From positions 1,133,174 to 1,163,620 of the forward strand of contig FN649749.1 of assembly GCA_000310025.1 (NCBI GenBank): 30,447 nt of DNA. Direction: 5' to 3'. The notes under the pieces were generated by a model that was not told the origin of the DNA, did no database searches, and saw only the letters and a program-made list of their open reading frames with translations. Shown in pieces: positions 9,801-20,655 of the stretch (its first letter is position 1; each line of letters starts with the position of its first letter). Made by a program: the position numbers and the translations under genes. Origin of the DNA: Ectocarpus siliculosus (lineage: Eukaryota > Sar > Phaeophyceae > Ectocarpales > Ectocarpaceae).

Positions 9801-12800
9801 GTGAAACCCGCAGCACCAGAAGCGGACGTCCGTCCTTGATTTTTCACGAGCGTTCTTGTGCCTCTGCTCTGTGACCGCCGCTGATACGTCGAACACATGC
9901 CGAATCGTTTCGGCTGGAGCCAGAAGTAGAGGACGCGAAAGCAAAGCCACGCCGACCAATGGATCCGCAACCCACTCTCATTCCCGATCAAGCTTCAACG
10001 TCGGAGTCTATCGCCCTGCTACCGATAAACTAAAGTCAAGGCCCGCTGCTACGGCTCCCTTATCACCACACCTCGTTTCACGAATCGCCCTCTCCCCTCT
10101 CCCCTTCCCCTTCCCCTTCCCCGAAACAGCTCGCGGTGTCGGACTCGAAGCTCGCGAACGCCATCAAGGACAAGCTGTCCATCAAGTGCGTCAACGACTC
10201 GGGCGTCATGGAGCTCATGCGAGGGATCAGGGGCCAGCTGGACGGACTGCTTACCTCCGTCGGCGACGACAACCTCAAGGCGATGCGCCTGGGTCTCAGC
10301 CACTCGCTCTCCCGGTACAAGCTCAAGTTCTCGGCGGACAAGGTGCGAAGGAAGGCGTAGAGGGGGAGTGCAGCCGTTTATGGTGGCTTTGCTTTCCCGC
10401 TAAATAGTGACGGGCGGTGTAGATTTTGGCGGGCGCGTTGGGCCTGGAAGAAGCAGTCCTTTCGAATCGCGGTGCGCGAGTCATTGGGGTTTTATGCGGA
10501 CCGCGTGCGGACTTGAGCTAGATTTTTTTTTCGTTGGTGGAGTTCCGTGCTCTTCGATGGCGGCGGTGATGGTGGTGTATTGGTGGCGTGTTTCACTTTT
10601 TTTTTTTTGATCGGTTATGGTTGATCTGGCACACAACTCACGTGTTGGATGCTGAGTTCTGGCTGATGTCGTCGTTGTTGCTGTTGGTACTGCTCGTCAT
10701 TTTCGGAGTTGGTCGTGGTGGTGATGTCAGCACAACTAAATAGCTGTTGTGTTTCTTGTCTCCCATGTTTCCGATGCAGGTTGTAAGATGAAGAGAACCA
10801 CCGTGTACTGTAGCTCACCTCCGCTGAAAACTGCTCATGTCGCGCTCCTTTGGTTGATCGTTTGTTATTCTACATGGCTGTGTTGTGACGACTGTCCTGC
10901 TCTTTTGGTTCGATTTGTCAGGGTCCATGGTTGTGTCGTGACTCTTGTCCTGCTCTCTCTTGGTTTGTTCGTCATTGTCCGTGTTTGTGTGGTGTTGTCC
11001 GGACGACAGGTGGACACGATGATCGTGCAGGCGATTGGACTCCTCGACGAGCTGGACAAGGAGATCAACACCTACGCCATGCGCGTCAAGGAGTGGTTCG
11101 GATGGCACTTCCCGGAAATGGCGAAGGTGAGGTTTTATCTTGGCCCTATTTAAGGTTGGTGAAATCGCTTGGCACAGATGAAACATTCAATTTTGTAGCA
11201 ATCTCTCAACAGTGCCGAGTGCCCGGTAAGGCAGGCATTTCCCCTTGGACCAGCCTTATACAGGGACCTCTACTGTAACTCTTTCAGGCATGCGTAGACG
11301 TGCGTTTGCTGTCTGTTGGCGAAGAATGCTGTGGTGGTCATGGAGCCGTCTGGGTGTCCTGACTGCTGAGTTAGAGGGGACAACGGTCTGGAAGGCAGGA
11401 TGGTGGCGATGTTCTTGGCCGCTGTCCCCCCCCTCTTTACGCTCTCTCTCTGAGCTCCTGATTTTTGTTTTTTTTCGTTTTCGAGCATGGTGTCGTCGAA
11501 GCAGGCCATGACCGTTGTGACTTGTTCTCGCGCTGGCTGTAAATGCACAATCCGTGTGTTCTAGGCTATCAAGATCGTTGTTTGACTTGATTTCCATCTC
11601 AGGCGAATGAATGTCCTTGCTGTCGATGTTTGCGGTAACGATTGGTTCTCTTGCTGACATTTCAAGCGACAAAGCCTTCCTGTTTTGGTCACGGCGCTTT
11701 TGCGGTTACGCTTGGTGTCTCTCGGAATGCTACATGTATTCGTCGAGAACCGCTGTGGACGACACGATGCACGCCAAGTGCGGCAGAAACGCGTTTTTTA
11801 TCAGCTTGTCGACCCTGCTGGCTTCGTCCAAAAGAGTTTTTTTCTTAAAAGTGTTGATCGAGGGTTACTCACGTGCATAGAGCGATAAGGACTGGGATAA
11901 GAAACCCACGCCGGAGAGAAGAGCAAAGGAGGCAATGTATGCCAGTACATCCACCTTGGTCGGACGGGCCCCCTTACCTGCCGTCTTGGTGTTTTGTCTG
12001 TCGTCCCCCCGCAGATCATCAATGACAACATGATGTACGCCAAGGTGGTGGTGAGAATGGGGGTCCGGACGGAGTGCAAGAACTGCGACTTCAGCGACAT
12101 CATGGAGGACGAGGACGTGAGTTTAGAAGTATTTTGTTGCTGTTGTTGTTGCTTTTGTCGTCGTCACGGAAAAAAAGTTCCGGTGTCCGCTCAGTACCTT
12201 CTAATGTCCGTACCGGTTCAACTGGCGCGGACGCCTTCCGTGGGCACAAGCCAACTACCCAACAAATTGAACCTTTTATATCCCTTGAAGGAGACGATGG
12301 AAAGGGGGCGCGGTATTAGTGTGCTACGGTTCCAATCGAGCTCCTTGTGCCGAGAAGTCTGTCTTGTCCATCCACGTGCATGATTTCGGTGACACGAGTC
12401 ACGACTTTATCACGTGATCAGTCGAGCTATTTTGTATGTATGTGGTTATGGCCACACAGACGATTTTTTAAGGAAGCACATCAAATGTGTGACCACAACA
12501 CACAACGACGTATTTTTTTCTACGGACGAACGAGTTTGCTGTTCGGACGAACGAGTTGAGTCTCTATGAGGCCCAGCTCCGTTTTGGGATGGATGATGCG
12601 GTACGAAACGCGAATATTGAAAGAGATTTTCGATGTTTTGCGTTTTCCCGTCTTGTGCTGTCAGATGGTGAAGGACTTGAAGGAGGCCGCGGAAGTTAGC
12701 ATGGGTACGGAGATCACCATGATCGACATCGTCAGCATCAAGTCGTTGGCGGATCAGGTGGGTTGGGCTCGACACTGCCGCTGCTTGCCGGGGGGGATCA

Positions 12801-15800
12801 GTGGATAGACGATTGCTATTCCAGGTTTCTCACTTGCGCGTCTTCGCGTTTGTCATGAAGGCGGCAACAATATCTACATTCACGCAGATGTGTATTTTTG
12901 CTGGTGTTGGTATTTCCGTGAATCGTTTCGTAGGTATGTCATTGCTCTCTTTAGTGACATGTATTGTTCGGCGGGGTCTACTTGGTTGTCGCATGGTGTT
13001 CTGCATGACCGAGCGAGCTGCTTTAACCTTGTGCACCTATAGCAGTAGGGGGTACAGGGGGCTCATCTTGTTGCGTACAGTGTCATGTCAAGAAGGCAGT
13101 GGGAGGGTGGCGCCCAATCACTGCCCTGCATTTCTGCTCTACTGTCCGATGGCACTGGTGACGTATTAGTGACAATAATGGCACACATTGATCCGAACGT
13201 GTCTATTTCATCAGAGACACGATGCCTCAATAGTGCACACTGATCCAATCGTATCTGTTTATCAGAGACACGAAAGAAGACGTCAACCGAACGCGCCGCT
13301 TCATGCCCCCCGAAATTGCCGCTGCTTGTCTCAATAAAAAAACAGGTGGTAGCGCTGTCGGAATACCGGTTGCAGCTCTCGGAGTACCTCCGAAGCCGTA
13401 TGCAGGCCATCGCGCCGAATCTGACCATCATGGTCGGCGAGCTTGTCGGAGCGAGGCTCATCGCGCACGCGGGGTCGTTGATCAACCTCGCCAAGCAGCC
13501 CGCGTCCACGGTGCAGATCCTCGGGGCCGAGAAGGCTCTCTTCCGCGCGCTCAAGACGAAGGTATGTGTATGTGTGTTTTGTTTGGCAGTGTTGACGTGT
13601 ATGTGCTGTCATGTTTTTGGCGTCGCGGTCAAGGCGAAGGTGTCATTGGTTCTTCCTTCTTTTTTTTTTGCGAGAGCATGTTTACGCCGTGATGTTCCTT
13701 TGGGTCGTGGCTGTCTGCGTACCTTACGAACGTTCCCGCCGGAATGACCAACTCAGCACTACCCGCACATGACCACGCATAGCAGTAGTATGCCTTCTCA
13801 CCGGGAACTCGAACCCCCTCCTGTCAACTCACCAAACGGCCCAGTATCCCTCATCCGAACTCGAACGCTCTTCCCTGAACTCATCACACAGACCTGTATG
13901 CCTCACGCCAACGCTACCCCCCCCCACCTCGGCTCGACTCTGCAGCACGACACGCCCAAGTACGGGCTGATCTACCACGCTAGCTTGATCGGACAGGCGG
14001 CCCCCAAGAACAAGGGAAAGATCTCGAGGGTGCTCGCGGCCAAGTGCGCGCTGGCCATCCGCGTGGACGCTCTCGCGGACGAGACGGACACGACCATCGG
14101 GATCGAGAGCCGTTCCAAGGTTAGTTCGTTTACACTTGTTTTATGGTCTCCCGTTGTCTGCGATGTACAGCATCTGCCCAGCAGGTCCATCGGTGCAACA
14201 TCTATTGTGTGTTTGTGTGTGCCTCGCTGCTCTGCTGTGCTTTAACCCGCCCTTGTTGGTTGCACCCGTTTCGTTTATTGTTTTGTGTGTGTGGGTTAAC
14301 AGGTGGAGATGCGACTCCGGCAGCTTGAAGGAGGGGCGCGATTGTTGGAGGCGGCGCCGAAGACGCCTACGCAGGTGACCCATCAGCTTTCTTGGGGCAA
14401 GCGCGCTTTTCCTCCTCCAAGAATGTTTTCGTTTTTTTTTTTTCATCATCGAATGCTGTGTTTCCACAATTTGCGGGAGAATGGGATGAAGGGAGCGATA
14501 TGGAAGGACGGATAGCCGTTGTCCATGGGGTTCGGTGACCGCTCACCATGAGAGAAGGAGTGAGAGGGAGGAAGGGAGGGTAGAGAGAATGAAAACAAGG
14601 TTCTCTCATCCAAGCATTGATGTCGAAACGCCGATGAGAAGTTTCACGCTGCACAGAACACAAGAAAACGGGCAATCCCGAAAGAGGAATAGTGCTGAGA
14701 GCGTGTATAGTAGCACGAGACAGCCGTGTGATGGAGGGTCCCACTGGAAGTGATGATTCAGACAGACTGACCCTTTTTTTTGTTGCGTTCCAGTGAAACC
14801 TCTATTTTTCGTTCATCCTGATGACGTTGTGTTGACCGTTTCCCCTCACGAATGTGTTCTCTTTTGTTTGTTACTTGTTCCAAAGGTAAAGAAGTACGAC
14901 TCGAAGGCGGCGGTGGCGGGAACACCCAAGACCTTCAGCACCGGGGAGGACATGGTGGAAGTCAAGGTGAGAGAGCTCCTGCTACACTGCTGGTGCGAAA
15001 GTGTAACAACACCCGGTGTGGTTGGCGTGTCCAAGAATCGAGGCGGGGGCTTAGTGCCTGCTGAGAAGGGGCTGTTGACGTGAGGGATTTTGTACCCCCG
15101 GAGCAATCGAAAGTTGTCGGAACTGCCCTGGTGAATTTTTTTTTTTCTACGAAAGTAGAAGTATGGGATAGCGAGGGGGGTTTCGTATCCCTAATCCCTA
15201 ACCCCACCGCGTACCCCCTACTAAAATCAAGTTTAATATCCTGGCGAAGGCTGCTGAAAGTGTTGCGATAGGGTTGCGGAAAGGCGTTACGAACTGAGTT
15301 CCCGCTCATTTTTGGATAGGGCGGTGTTTTTCGACCGTCGCGTCTCTCGGAAGCCACTTGCTCGTTTTTGTCCACCCCTGTGGCGAGGATTAAGCTAGCT
15401 TCTCATAGACCCCACTTCCTCGTTCAGCTGCTGAACGTTCTTCTCCAACCCTGCAGAGGAGGTTTAATTTGAAAGCAACTAGTCTCTTACTTAGTTATAC
15501 CCTATCTTGAGAGGATAAATTGCGTTTCAATGATTTGTCAAGAGCGATACCCTTCTGGAACGCAACCCACCAAAGTTGCAGCGGTTGCCGCATTTACTGA
15601 AACCCTCCCCCTCTCTTCTTCCGTTTCGACTCGGCAGGAGGAAGGTTCCGAGAAGAAGAAAAAGAAGAAGGATAAGAGCGCGAAGAAGGCCAAGAAGGCG
15701 GCGGCGTCAGAGGACACCAACGGTAACGCCGCGTCGTCGACGGTAAAGGAGGAGGGGGACTTGGAAACGCCAAAGAAGAAGAAGAAGAAGCGGAAATCCG

Positions 15801-16359
15801 TGGGAGGCGATGTTGACGAGGCAGGGGACAGTGGCGAGGCATCAGCAGCAGCAGCGGCGCCATCCTCGAAAAAGAAGAAAAAGAGGAAATCTGTCGGCGG
15901 GGACGTGGGCGCCGAGGTGGACGGGGACGGGGGCGAGGGATCGGTGAGTTTTTTTTTTCTTCTTCAAGTCCATTTTGGAGTCTCGAATGTGGTACGATTT
16001 AGGCGTATGTACCGGCCGGAGTCATGCTCGCGCTGCCTTCCTCTTGTTTTGCCTCTATGTTTCGTTAATATTATAATGAAAGCGGGTCTAAGTAGGTTGG
16101 GATTGCAGTGATCGTGGGTCTAGGTCGCGCGTTGGTGCTAAGAGAGGGGGGGGGCTCCATGAAGGCCACGATGTGCTTGGAATGTCAAGACGATGCCAAG
16201 AGTAGCAACAACACTGACAGCAGCCCAAACCCGTTTCGTTTTTGTCTTGAGCACGCAGCTGACCGCACCCCATCCCCCACGCTTCTGCCCTTTGTGAAAC
16301 AATGTTTGCGCGCGCAGGAGAAGAAGAGGAAGAAGAAGAAGAAGAAGGAAGAGGCATAG
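6887..16359 (+). CDS. NOP58: NOP58, box C/D snoRNP core protein (13 exons, complete)
   Basis: Nucleolar scaffold of box C/D snoRNPs; with NOP56, fibrillarin and 15.5K/SNU13 it directs rRNA 2'-O-methylation (established). Exons: 6887-6931, 7916-8005, 9382-9510, 10130-10342, 11010-11126, 12015-12116, 12665-12757, 13346-13561, 13946-14119, 14303-14374, 14886-14966, 15638-15943, 16318-16359; 559 residues against about 530 in human. The start [15 protein letters not shown] matches the family N-terminus exactly. The NOP5NT domain covers about 1-70. [13 protein letters not shown] and AHSLSRY-like [15 protein letters not shown] lie near 115-160. The Nop domain (about 160-390) carries MAIAPN-like [22 protein letters not shown] and [13 protein letters not shown]. 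The C-terminus (445-559) is the KKE-type lysine tail. Each junction has GT-AG sites and every intron is phase 0. The exon 3 acceptor has a 14-C tract. Confidence 0.96.
7469..7693 (+). mobile_element. MITE family, copy E (degenerate), in NOP58 intron 1
   Basis: The left end GTGACGTAAGATA, then CACACCCCC and GGGCCGATTTTCAAAC, is shared with copy F. The interior has CGGAAAGTGCTCGAAGAGACG and CCAACGCCGTCATTTTC, as in copies A and C. The right end is a decayed TCGAGCTTTGGCAAGTCAGTCC followed by TTGTGTGACAC. It is non-coding. Confidence 0.68.
8384..9148 (+). mobile_element. Foldback element copy 1, in NOP58 intron 2
   Basis: About 765 bp, aligned end to end with 20,913-21,701. It starts at ATCAGCTTGGGTT. 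It comprises a long hairpin (8,428-8,796) followed by a ~350-bp tail carrying GAGACGCACATAC, TTGCGTTTCGGGAGTAG, GTCTAGAGGAAGCT and CACGTTTCAACGCCG. No transposase frame is present. The tail is on the same side of the hairpin in both copies, so both point the same way as host transcription. Ends are set only by where similarity to copy 2 stops; no target-site duplication was recognised. Confidence 0.8.
8428..8796 (+). repeat. Long inverted repeat (hairpin arms ~180 nt, loop ~12 nt)
   Basis: The left arm runs from about 8,428 to 8,609 and the right arm from 8,622 to 8,796, with a loop near CAAAAAGTATGC. The innermost stem pairs GATAACATACACGCACAT with ATGTGCATGTATGTTATC (one G-U-type mismatch position). 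The outer stem pairs a CTG/TTG-rich stretch with a CAG-rich one. Arms are imperfect but continuous. Confidence 0.88.
13180..13276 (+). repeat. Two-unit tandem repeat in NOP58 intron 7
   Basis: GCACACATTGATCC..CGTGTCT..ATCAGAGACACGA is repeated as GCACACTGATCC..CGTATCT..ATCAGAGACACGA about 50 bp further on. It is short, imperfect and intronic. Confidence 0.55.
15165..15259 (+). repeat. Dispersed repeat, copy 2, in NOP58 intron 11
   Basis: Partner of 5,252-5,349 (G-run, CGTATCCCTA, ACTAAAATCAAG, TTAATATCCTGGCGAAGG). A loosely inverted GGCGAGGATTAAGC lies near 15,382, so the intron may hold more of the same element. Confidence 0.62.
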
Positions 16360-17925
16360 ACAGAGAGGGGTTGCATTTCACGAATTTGCTTTGAACCCAG
16401 CTCCTTTCGATGTACCATAGGAAACACCTGAAGAAGTGTGCATTATTCCTAGGAAGTGAGGTCGATAGATTTAGCTTCTTGTGCTATCTTGGCACTGCGT
16501 GAATTTTCGGCGTTGGGTGATGATGCAGCAACAGGGTTTCCGTAATGGTGCTTGGTTGTCTGGTACGTGTCCTGCTGTGCTTCACTAAACGTCTCCTTTG
16601 TTAGCTTACTGCTGTGTTCTGCTGCTAAAATGTAGCCATATTGTGCGGGGTCTAGGGCCACACGGCGTGGTCGCGTTATCCTGCCAAACATCACTTCCGG
16701 GGAAGAAAATCAACATTTTTTGGTGCTCATGAGCGCTGCTGTACAGCCAACACGGCGCGCTCTCTTGTTGCGGTTCTTCCAGCGTACGGTTTGGAGGCAA
16801 TAATGCGGCGTGGTCGCCTTTGTTTATCGGTTCGTTTTTGCGTTGATCCTTGATGGGTTGGGTCTTCGCCAATATGCAAGTATGTGCCTGTTTTTCTTCA
16901 TCATGCTGTTCCGCTCGCTTGTTGGCGTTGCCATCGTGAAGAACACGAACCGCAACAGGCAAAACACGAGGCAAAGTTAGTGCTGTTTGTACCGTTCGGT
17001 TCTTGCAGCGAGACCGGGGCTACATTTTCCCCTCAGCTCAGATTTTCACAAGACTAACAAAGAAGTCGGTTCTCAGGGTGTCACCGGCCAGGGGTTTCTT
17101 GCAACCGTTGGGGGGGGGTCGGGGCAGGCGAAAGTCACTGCTGTGTGAGACGGCCACGTGAGAGACGGTAAAAAAGCTCTCATCGCAACAGGCGCAGTGA
17201 GTTCGGACCCCAAAACCCGTCGTCCCACAAACCCACGGACAATTATCTGTTGATTGGGAGAGTGAGGCCTCTTTCTTTCGGCAAGACACAAACTCATTCG
17301 TAGTCTGCTTGCGCCCGTACATGAGATTTGTCCAGGATAAATCAGCGATGCATGTAGTGTTTCGCCGTGGTACCCGCCAATCCCGACACCACGCACACAA
17401 CGAAACCAGAATCGCGGCTTGCCTACACAAACAAGCTTGCTCCTTTCGCAAGCACATTTCACCACAGAGGGGGTGTACTCATAGTCGTGTATGCCGTAGT
17501 CGTTAGACAAAGCTGGGACGGAGCACGCCGGGCCTCGCCGGACCAGGCTCGCTCTCACATCACCAAGCGCGAAGCGCCGGGAGAGGTATTCGGCGAGTCG
17601 CATGAAGGGTGCGCTGCATCCTGCTAAGGGTGTTCGGCATCTTGTGCTCACTTCCTTGCGTGCGGATGGCAGCTGCGTACATGACTTAATTTATTTTCTG
17701 GTGCTTTCACTTCCAGAGACAGTTGTAAGCATTGTGTAACTGCCTCGAGGGTGCTCGACCAACATTTAACACAACGTGGTGCGATCATCCCAATCGCGCG
17801 AAGTGAGGGTTCTTGATCCAGCACAACATAATCTACTCGACCACCATTATGGCTACCGCAGAAACAAAAACCAAAGGCAAAAAAAAAGAAGCGGTAACCT
17901 GGTTGCCAAGCTCACGATGTGATCG
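16360..17925. other. Intergenic, no recognised gene
   Basis: Downstream of the NOP58 stop. Open frames on the minus strand at 17,073-17,651 (192 codons) and 17,038-17,457 overlap in different frames and match no family I recognise. The second is Cys-rich (CPWVCGTTGFGVRTHCACC). A dispersed repeat fragment lies at 17,470-17,552. The NOP58 3' UTR probably ends in the first few hundred bases, but no clear polyadenylation signal was found. Confidence 0.4.
17470..17552 (+). repeat. Dispersed repeat fragment, related to 4,011-4,125
   Basis: Carries GGGTGTACTCAT, GCCGTAGTCGTTAGA, GGGACGGAG and CGCCGGACCAGG in the order seen at 4,011-4,125. Confidence 0.5.
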
Positions 17926-18059
17926 GCTTGTTTTACAACATCGCTGCCAAGCGACTAAAACCCAATCCCGATGGCAAACACCGGGGGCGGCAGCTTGTTT
18001 TACGACGTCTTTGCCAAGCGACGAAAACCCAAACTCGATGCCAAACACCCGGGGGGAAG
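17926..18059 (+). repeat. Two-unit tandem repeat, period 67 bp
   Basis: Two units start GCTTGTTTTAC and carry TGCCAAGCGAC.AAAACCCAA and GATG.CAAACACC.GGGG. The period is not a multiple of three, which argues against a coding role for the frame running through it. Confidence 0.75.
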
Positions 18060-18264
18060 TTTCACCACAGAGGGATAGGTCAAACGTAAATATTCAGTGT
18101 ACTGCCGTGCGGTACATTAAAAGGAGAGGAGAGAAAGAGAGCGATCTCAGCATCTCTTCATAGGGCAGGTTGGGGTTGAATTTGGCGGCGGAACTACACA
18201 CTGTACGGTTTGCCGAACCGACACATGTTCCCGCATGGAACCAGTTTGACCGTTGGACCGTTAA

Positions 18265-18272
18265 CTAGCAAT
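18265..18272 (+). repeat. Target-site duplication, left (CTAGCAAT)
   Basis: The eight bases CTAGCAAT directly before the hAT-like element recur exactly at 19,716-19,723 directly after it. Eight-bp duplications are the hallmark of the hAT superfamily. Confidence 0.9.
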
Positions 18273-19715
18273 CAGTGTTGGATATTGGTCGGGCAGAAGG
18301 GTTCGATACAATACGCCAATCGTATCGAGAAAAAAACACAAATACCGATATTTTGTTCGATACCCCGAAAATGGCTCGATACGTATCGAGTATCGATACT
18401 CGATATCGATACGGCTGTTTTGAAGGCCTCAGGTTACAAGAAGAGCGAGCGTTACGCAACTACACGTACCCTGGCACACCCGAACCCTTATCTGAAGTAT
18501 ACAGCTGTGCGCAAGACGTGCGCGCATGGTCCGGCGGCATGCAAGTAGTGGTGTTTGCCAGGTGCCAGGTGTGTGCAGTTAGTTAGTTGAACATCACGGG
18601 CACAACAACAGCGGGCACACGTTGTGAATGAAGTGATGTAGCGCATACAAAAAAAAAAAAAAAACTGCATCGTGCAAGAGGCAGGAGTTGGTTGTGTAGC
18701 TATGTCCACCCAGATATATTTTACATTTTACAGTCAGTGTGCATGTGTGTATACACGTACACACTATAACACCGCCGTACGGTTGCGATCGAATCAGTGC
18801 AAGCTCGGCTGCGAGCAGGATTTCATGACAAAAAAACGCGAAAAAAACTCGAACACTTGGTTTTATAATTATTATCTTCAAAGTTATGCATGCAAAATTC
18901 CACCCACCAGTTGTGGGTGCCCAACAATCAGCAATGCACCTCGAGCGAGTATCAACTCTAGAAAAACCAACAGCCAAAAGGAAACAAAGAAAAAACATGG
19001 CGAAAACATTATGTGCGAAAATCAAACGCTTGCCAAACTTGAACACGACGACATCATCACCTACCTCTATTCATCACACGCCCAACCAAGTGGTCGGACA
19101 TGAAATCAAGCACACCTTGCCATTACGTATTACAAGTCGTCCCAAAACCAAGTTCACACAGCATAAATTGTCCGCAGGAGGTACGGCCTCTGTTCGCACT
19201 AATGTAGCAGTTCTACTGCTGAAACTGCGGGAAACGCCAAATCTACGTAAGGAGGCAAGCTGACTCTAAAATTAACGGGGATGACTGCTACTACTCATTC
19301 GGCAGAGGCAGCGCTATCGCCGGCGACAAAGCCGAATTCTTGAAGGCTCATGTTGCACACCGATCGATGTGGTTCTCAGGAGCTGAGACACAGGCGCTGT
19401 TGGTGTGGTGTGTGGCTGGCAGGGGCTGGTGTGTGTGTGTGTGGTGTGTGGTTGTGATGGCAGTGGGGGGCGACAGGCGTAGGCGCGTAGCAGGCGCCTC
19501 CGGGGAGCGAAAAAAGGGGGTAGACAGCTGGGAAACTGACCCCCCCCCCGGTAAAAAGGGGGCCAAAATATCGAGTATCGAATACCGATATAAATACAAG
19601 TACGATACCGATTCGTATCGACAAATATCGGCGTGGAAACCGGCAATACCGATACTGCGTATCGGCGATATATATCAGTTTTGTATCGATATTCGATACC
19701 CAATATCCAACACTG
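18273..19715. mobile_element. Non-autonomous hAT-like DNA transposon, 1,443 bp
   Basis: Ends are a perfect 16-bp terminal inverted repeat, CAGTGTTGGATATTGG, flanked by the identical 8-bp duplication CTAGCAAT. A start with CAG and an 8-bp duplication fit the hAT superfamily. Subterminal zones of about 100-150 bp at both ends are packed with TATCGATA/CGATAC-type motifs (18,300-18,415 and 19,566-19,700), as expected for transposase binding sites. The interior has no frame resembling a hAT transposase (no BED finger or dimerisation motif seen), only short A/C-rich frames and a GTGTGTG tract near 19,430. It therefore needs a partner enzyme. The perfect duplication suggests a fairly recent insertion. 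Confidence 0.92.
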
Positions 19716-19723
19716 CTAGCAAT
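19716..19723 (+). repeat. Target-site duplication, right (CTAGCAAT)
   Basis: Exact copy of the left duplication, adjoining the right terminal repeat. Confidence 0.9.
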
Positions 19724-20655
19724 GCAGTGATGAAACTCCGTCCACAGCAGCAATACTACTTGTAGGGCAGCAGTATCACGGAACGGGAACACATTATATC
19801 ACCATGCCAGATACCAGCTACGACTGGGGGTGAGTTCACACAAAGTTGGAAAAGACTTTGCGTCCAACTCCCGTACTACGGCGGTGAGGTACAGGACGGC
19901 CTTTTCGATCGATTATAGAAAAAAACGTAACCAACCATGATACGCATACGCTACACAGCAGAACGGGGTGTTGTTCATTCCGGGCGGCCGTTCGACCAGC
20001 AAGAAACTTACCCACCATTCGCCTTCCGCCTGCTGGACAGGAGACCGGTGAGGAAGTAATCTCTCTCGAGGTTCATATCCGGTGGCATGGATATTTGGCT
20101 GAATAAGAAAGGCGTGATTCCTCCGCATTATTTTTTTGAAAGATGCTGCGCATCAAGGGATCTTCAATTGGTCATTGTCTGCGTACGGTACCTTTTGTGT
20201 GGACCATACAGCGCACGCATGCAAGTGGATTGTACTGACCGAGGCGCGTCGCCACCAGCAGCTGGCAGCAAACCTGTGAGATCGCCAACGTGTGAGAAAA
20301 ATTACAGTACAACAACAATCTGGGCCGGTTGGACTATTTTTTGTGAGTCCGCAGCAGTCGAAAGGGAGACCACACCACCGTGTCTCTCCGAACCTGGAAC
20401 GGAGCAGCATTATCACCCGTGAGGTGGTTTTTAGCCGTCAAAAGCAGACGTGATCAGACGCAGAATACGAGCTCTTTCCTTAGCCCTGTCCGCTGCGCGG
20501 GCTGCAGTCAGTGTGGATCGACACCCCACCCCTTCGATCACTCATCATATACTGTACCCACCCAAGGCACAGCTACCTGCGCTCTTGAGTGAGACTGATC
20601 TTGCCGAAGAACAGAACAACGCGTGACAAGCGAGCGGTCCAGTACAAACGCAAGA
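19724..20655. other. Intergenic, no recognised gene
   Basis: No exon with good splice borders, no repeat and no family motif could be recognised. It probably includes the promoter of the gene starting at 20,656, but no element can be named. Confidence 0.4.

Noticed and set aside
14747-14825. Possible box C/D snoRNA in NOP58 intron 10 (GTGATGA followed about 65 nt later by CTGA)
   Set aside because: NOP58 genes host snoRNAs in some animals, so introns were scanned. Here the flanks do not form a terminal stem, and the internal CTGA leaves no room for a guide. Other introns gave nothing better.
15185-15210. Telomere-like CCCTAATCCCTAACCCC
   Set aside because: Only two or three irregular units. 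The related copy at 5,270 has a different sequence at this place, so it is part of a dispersed repeat and not a telomere remnant.
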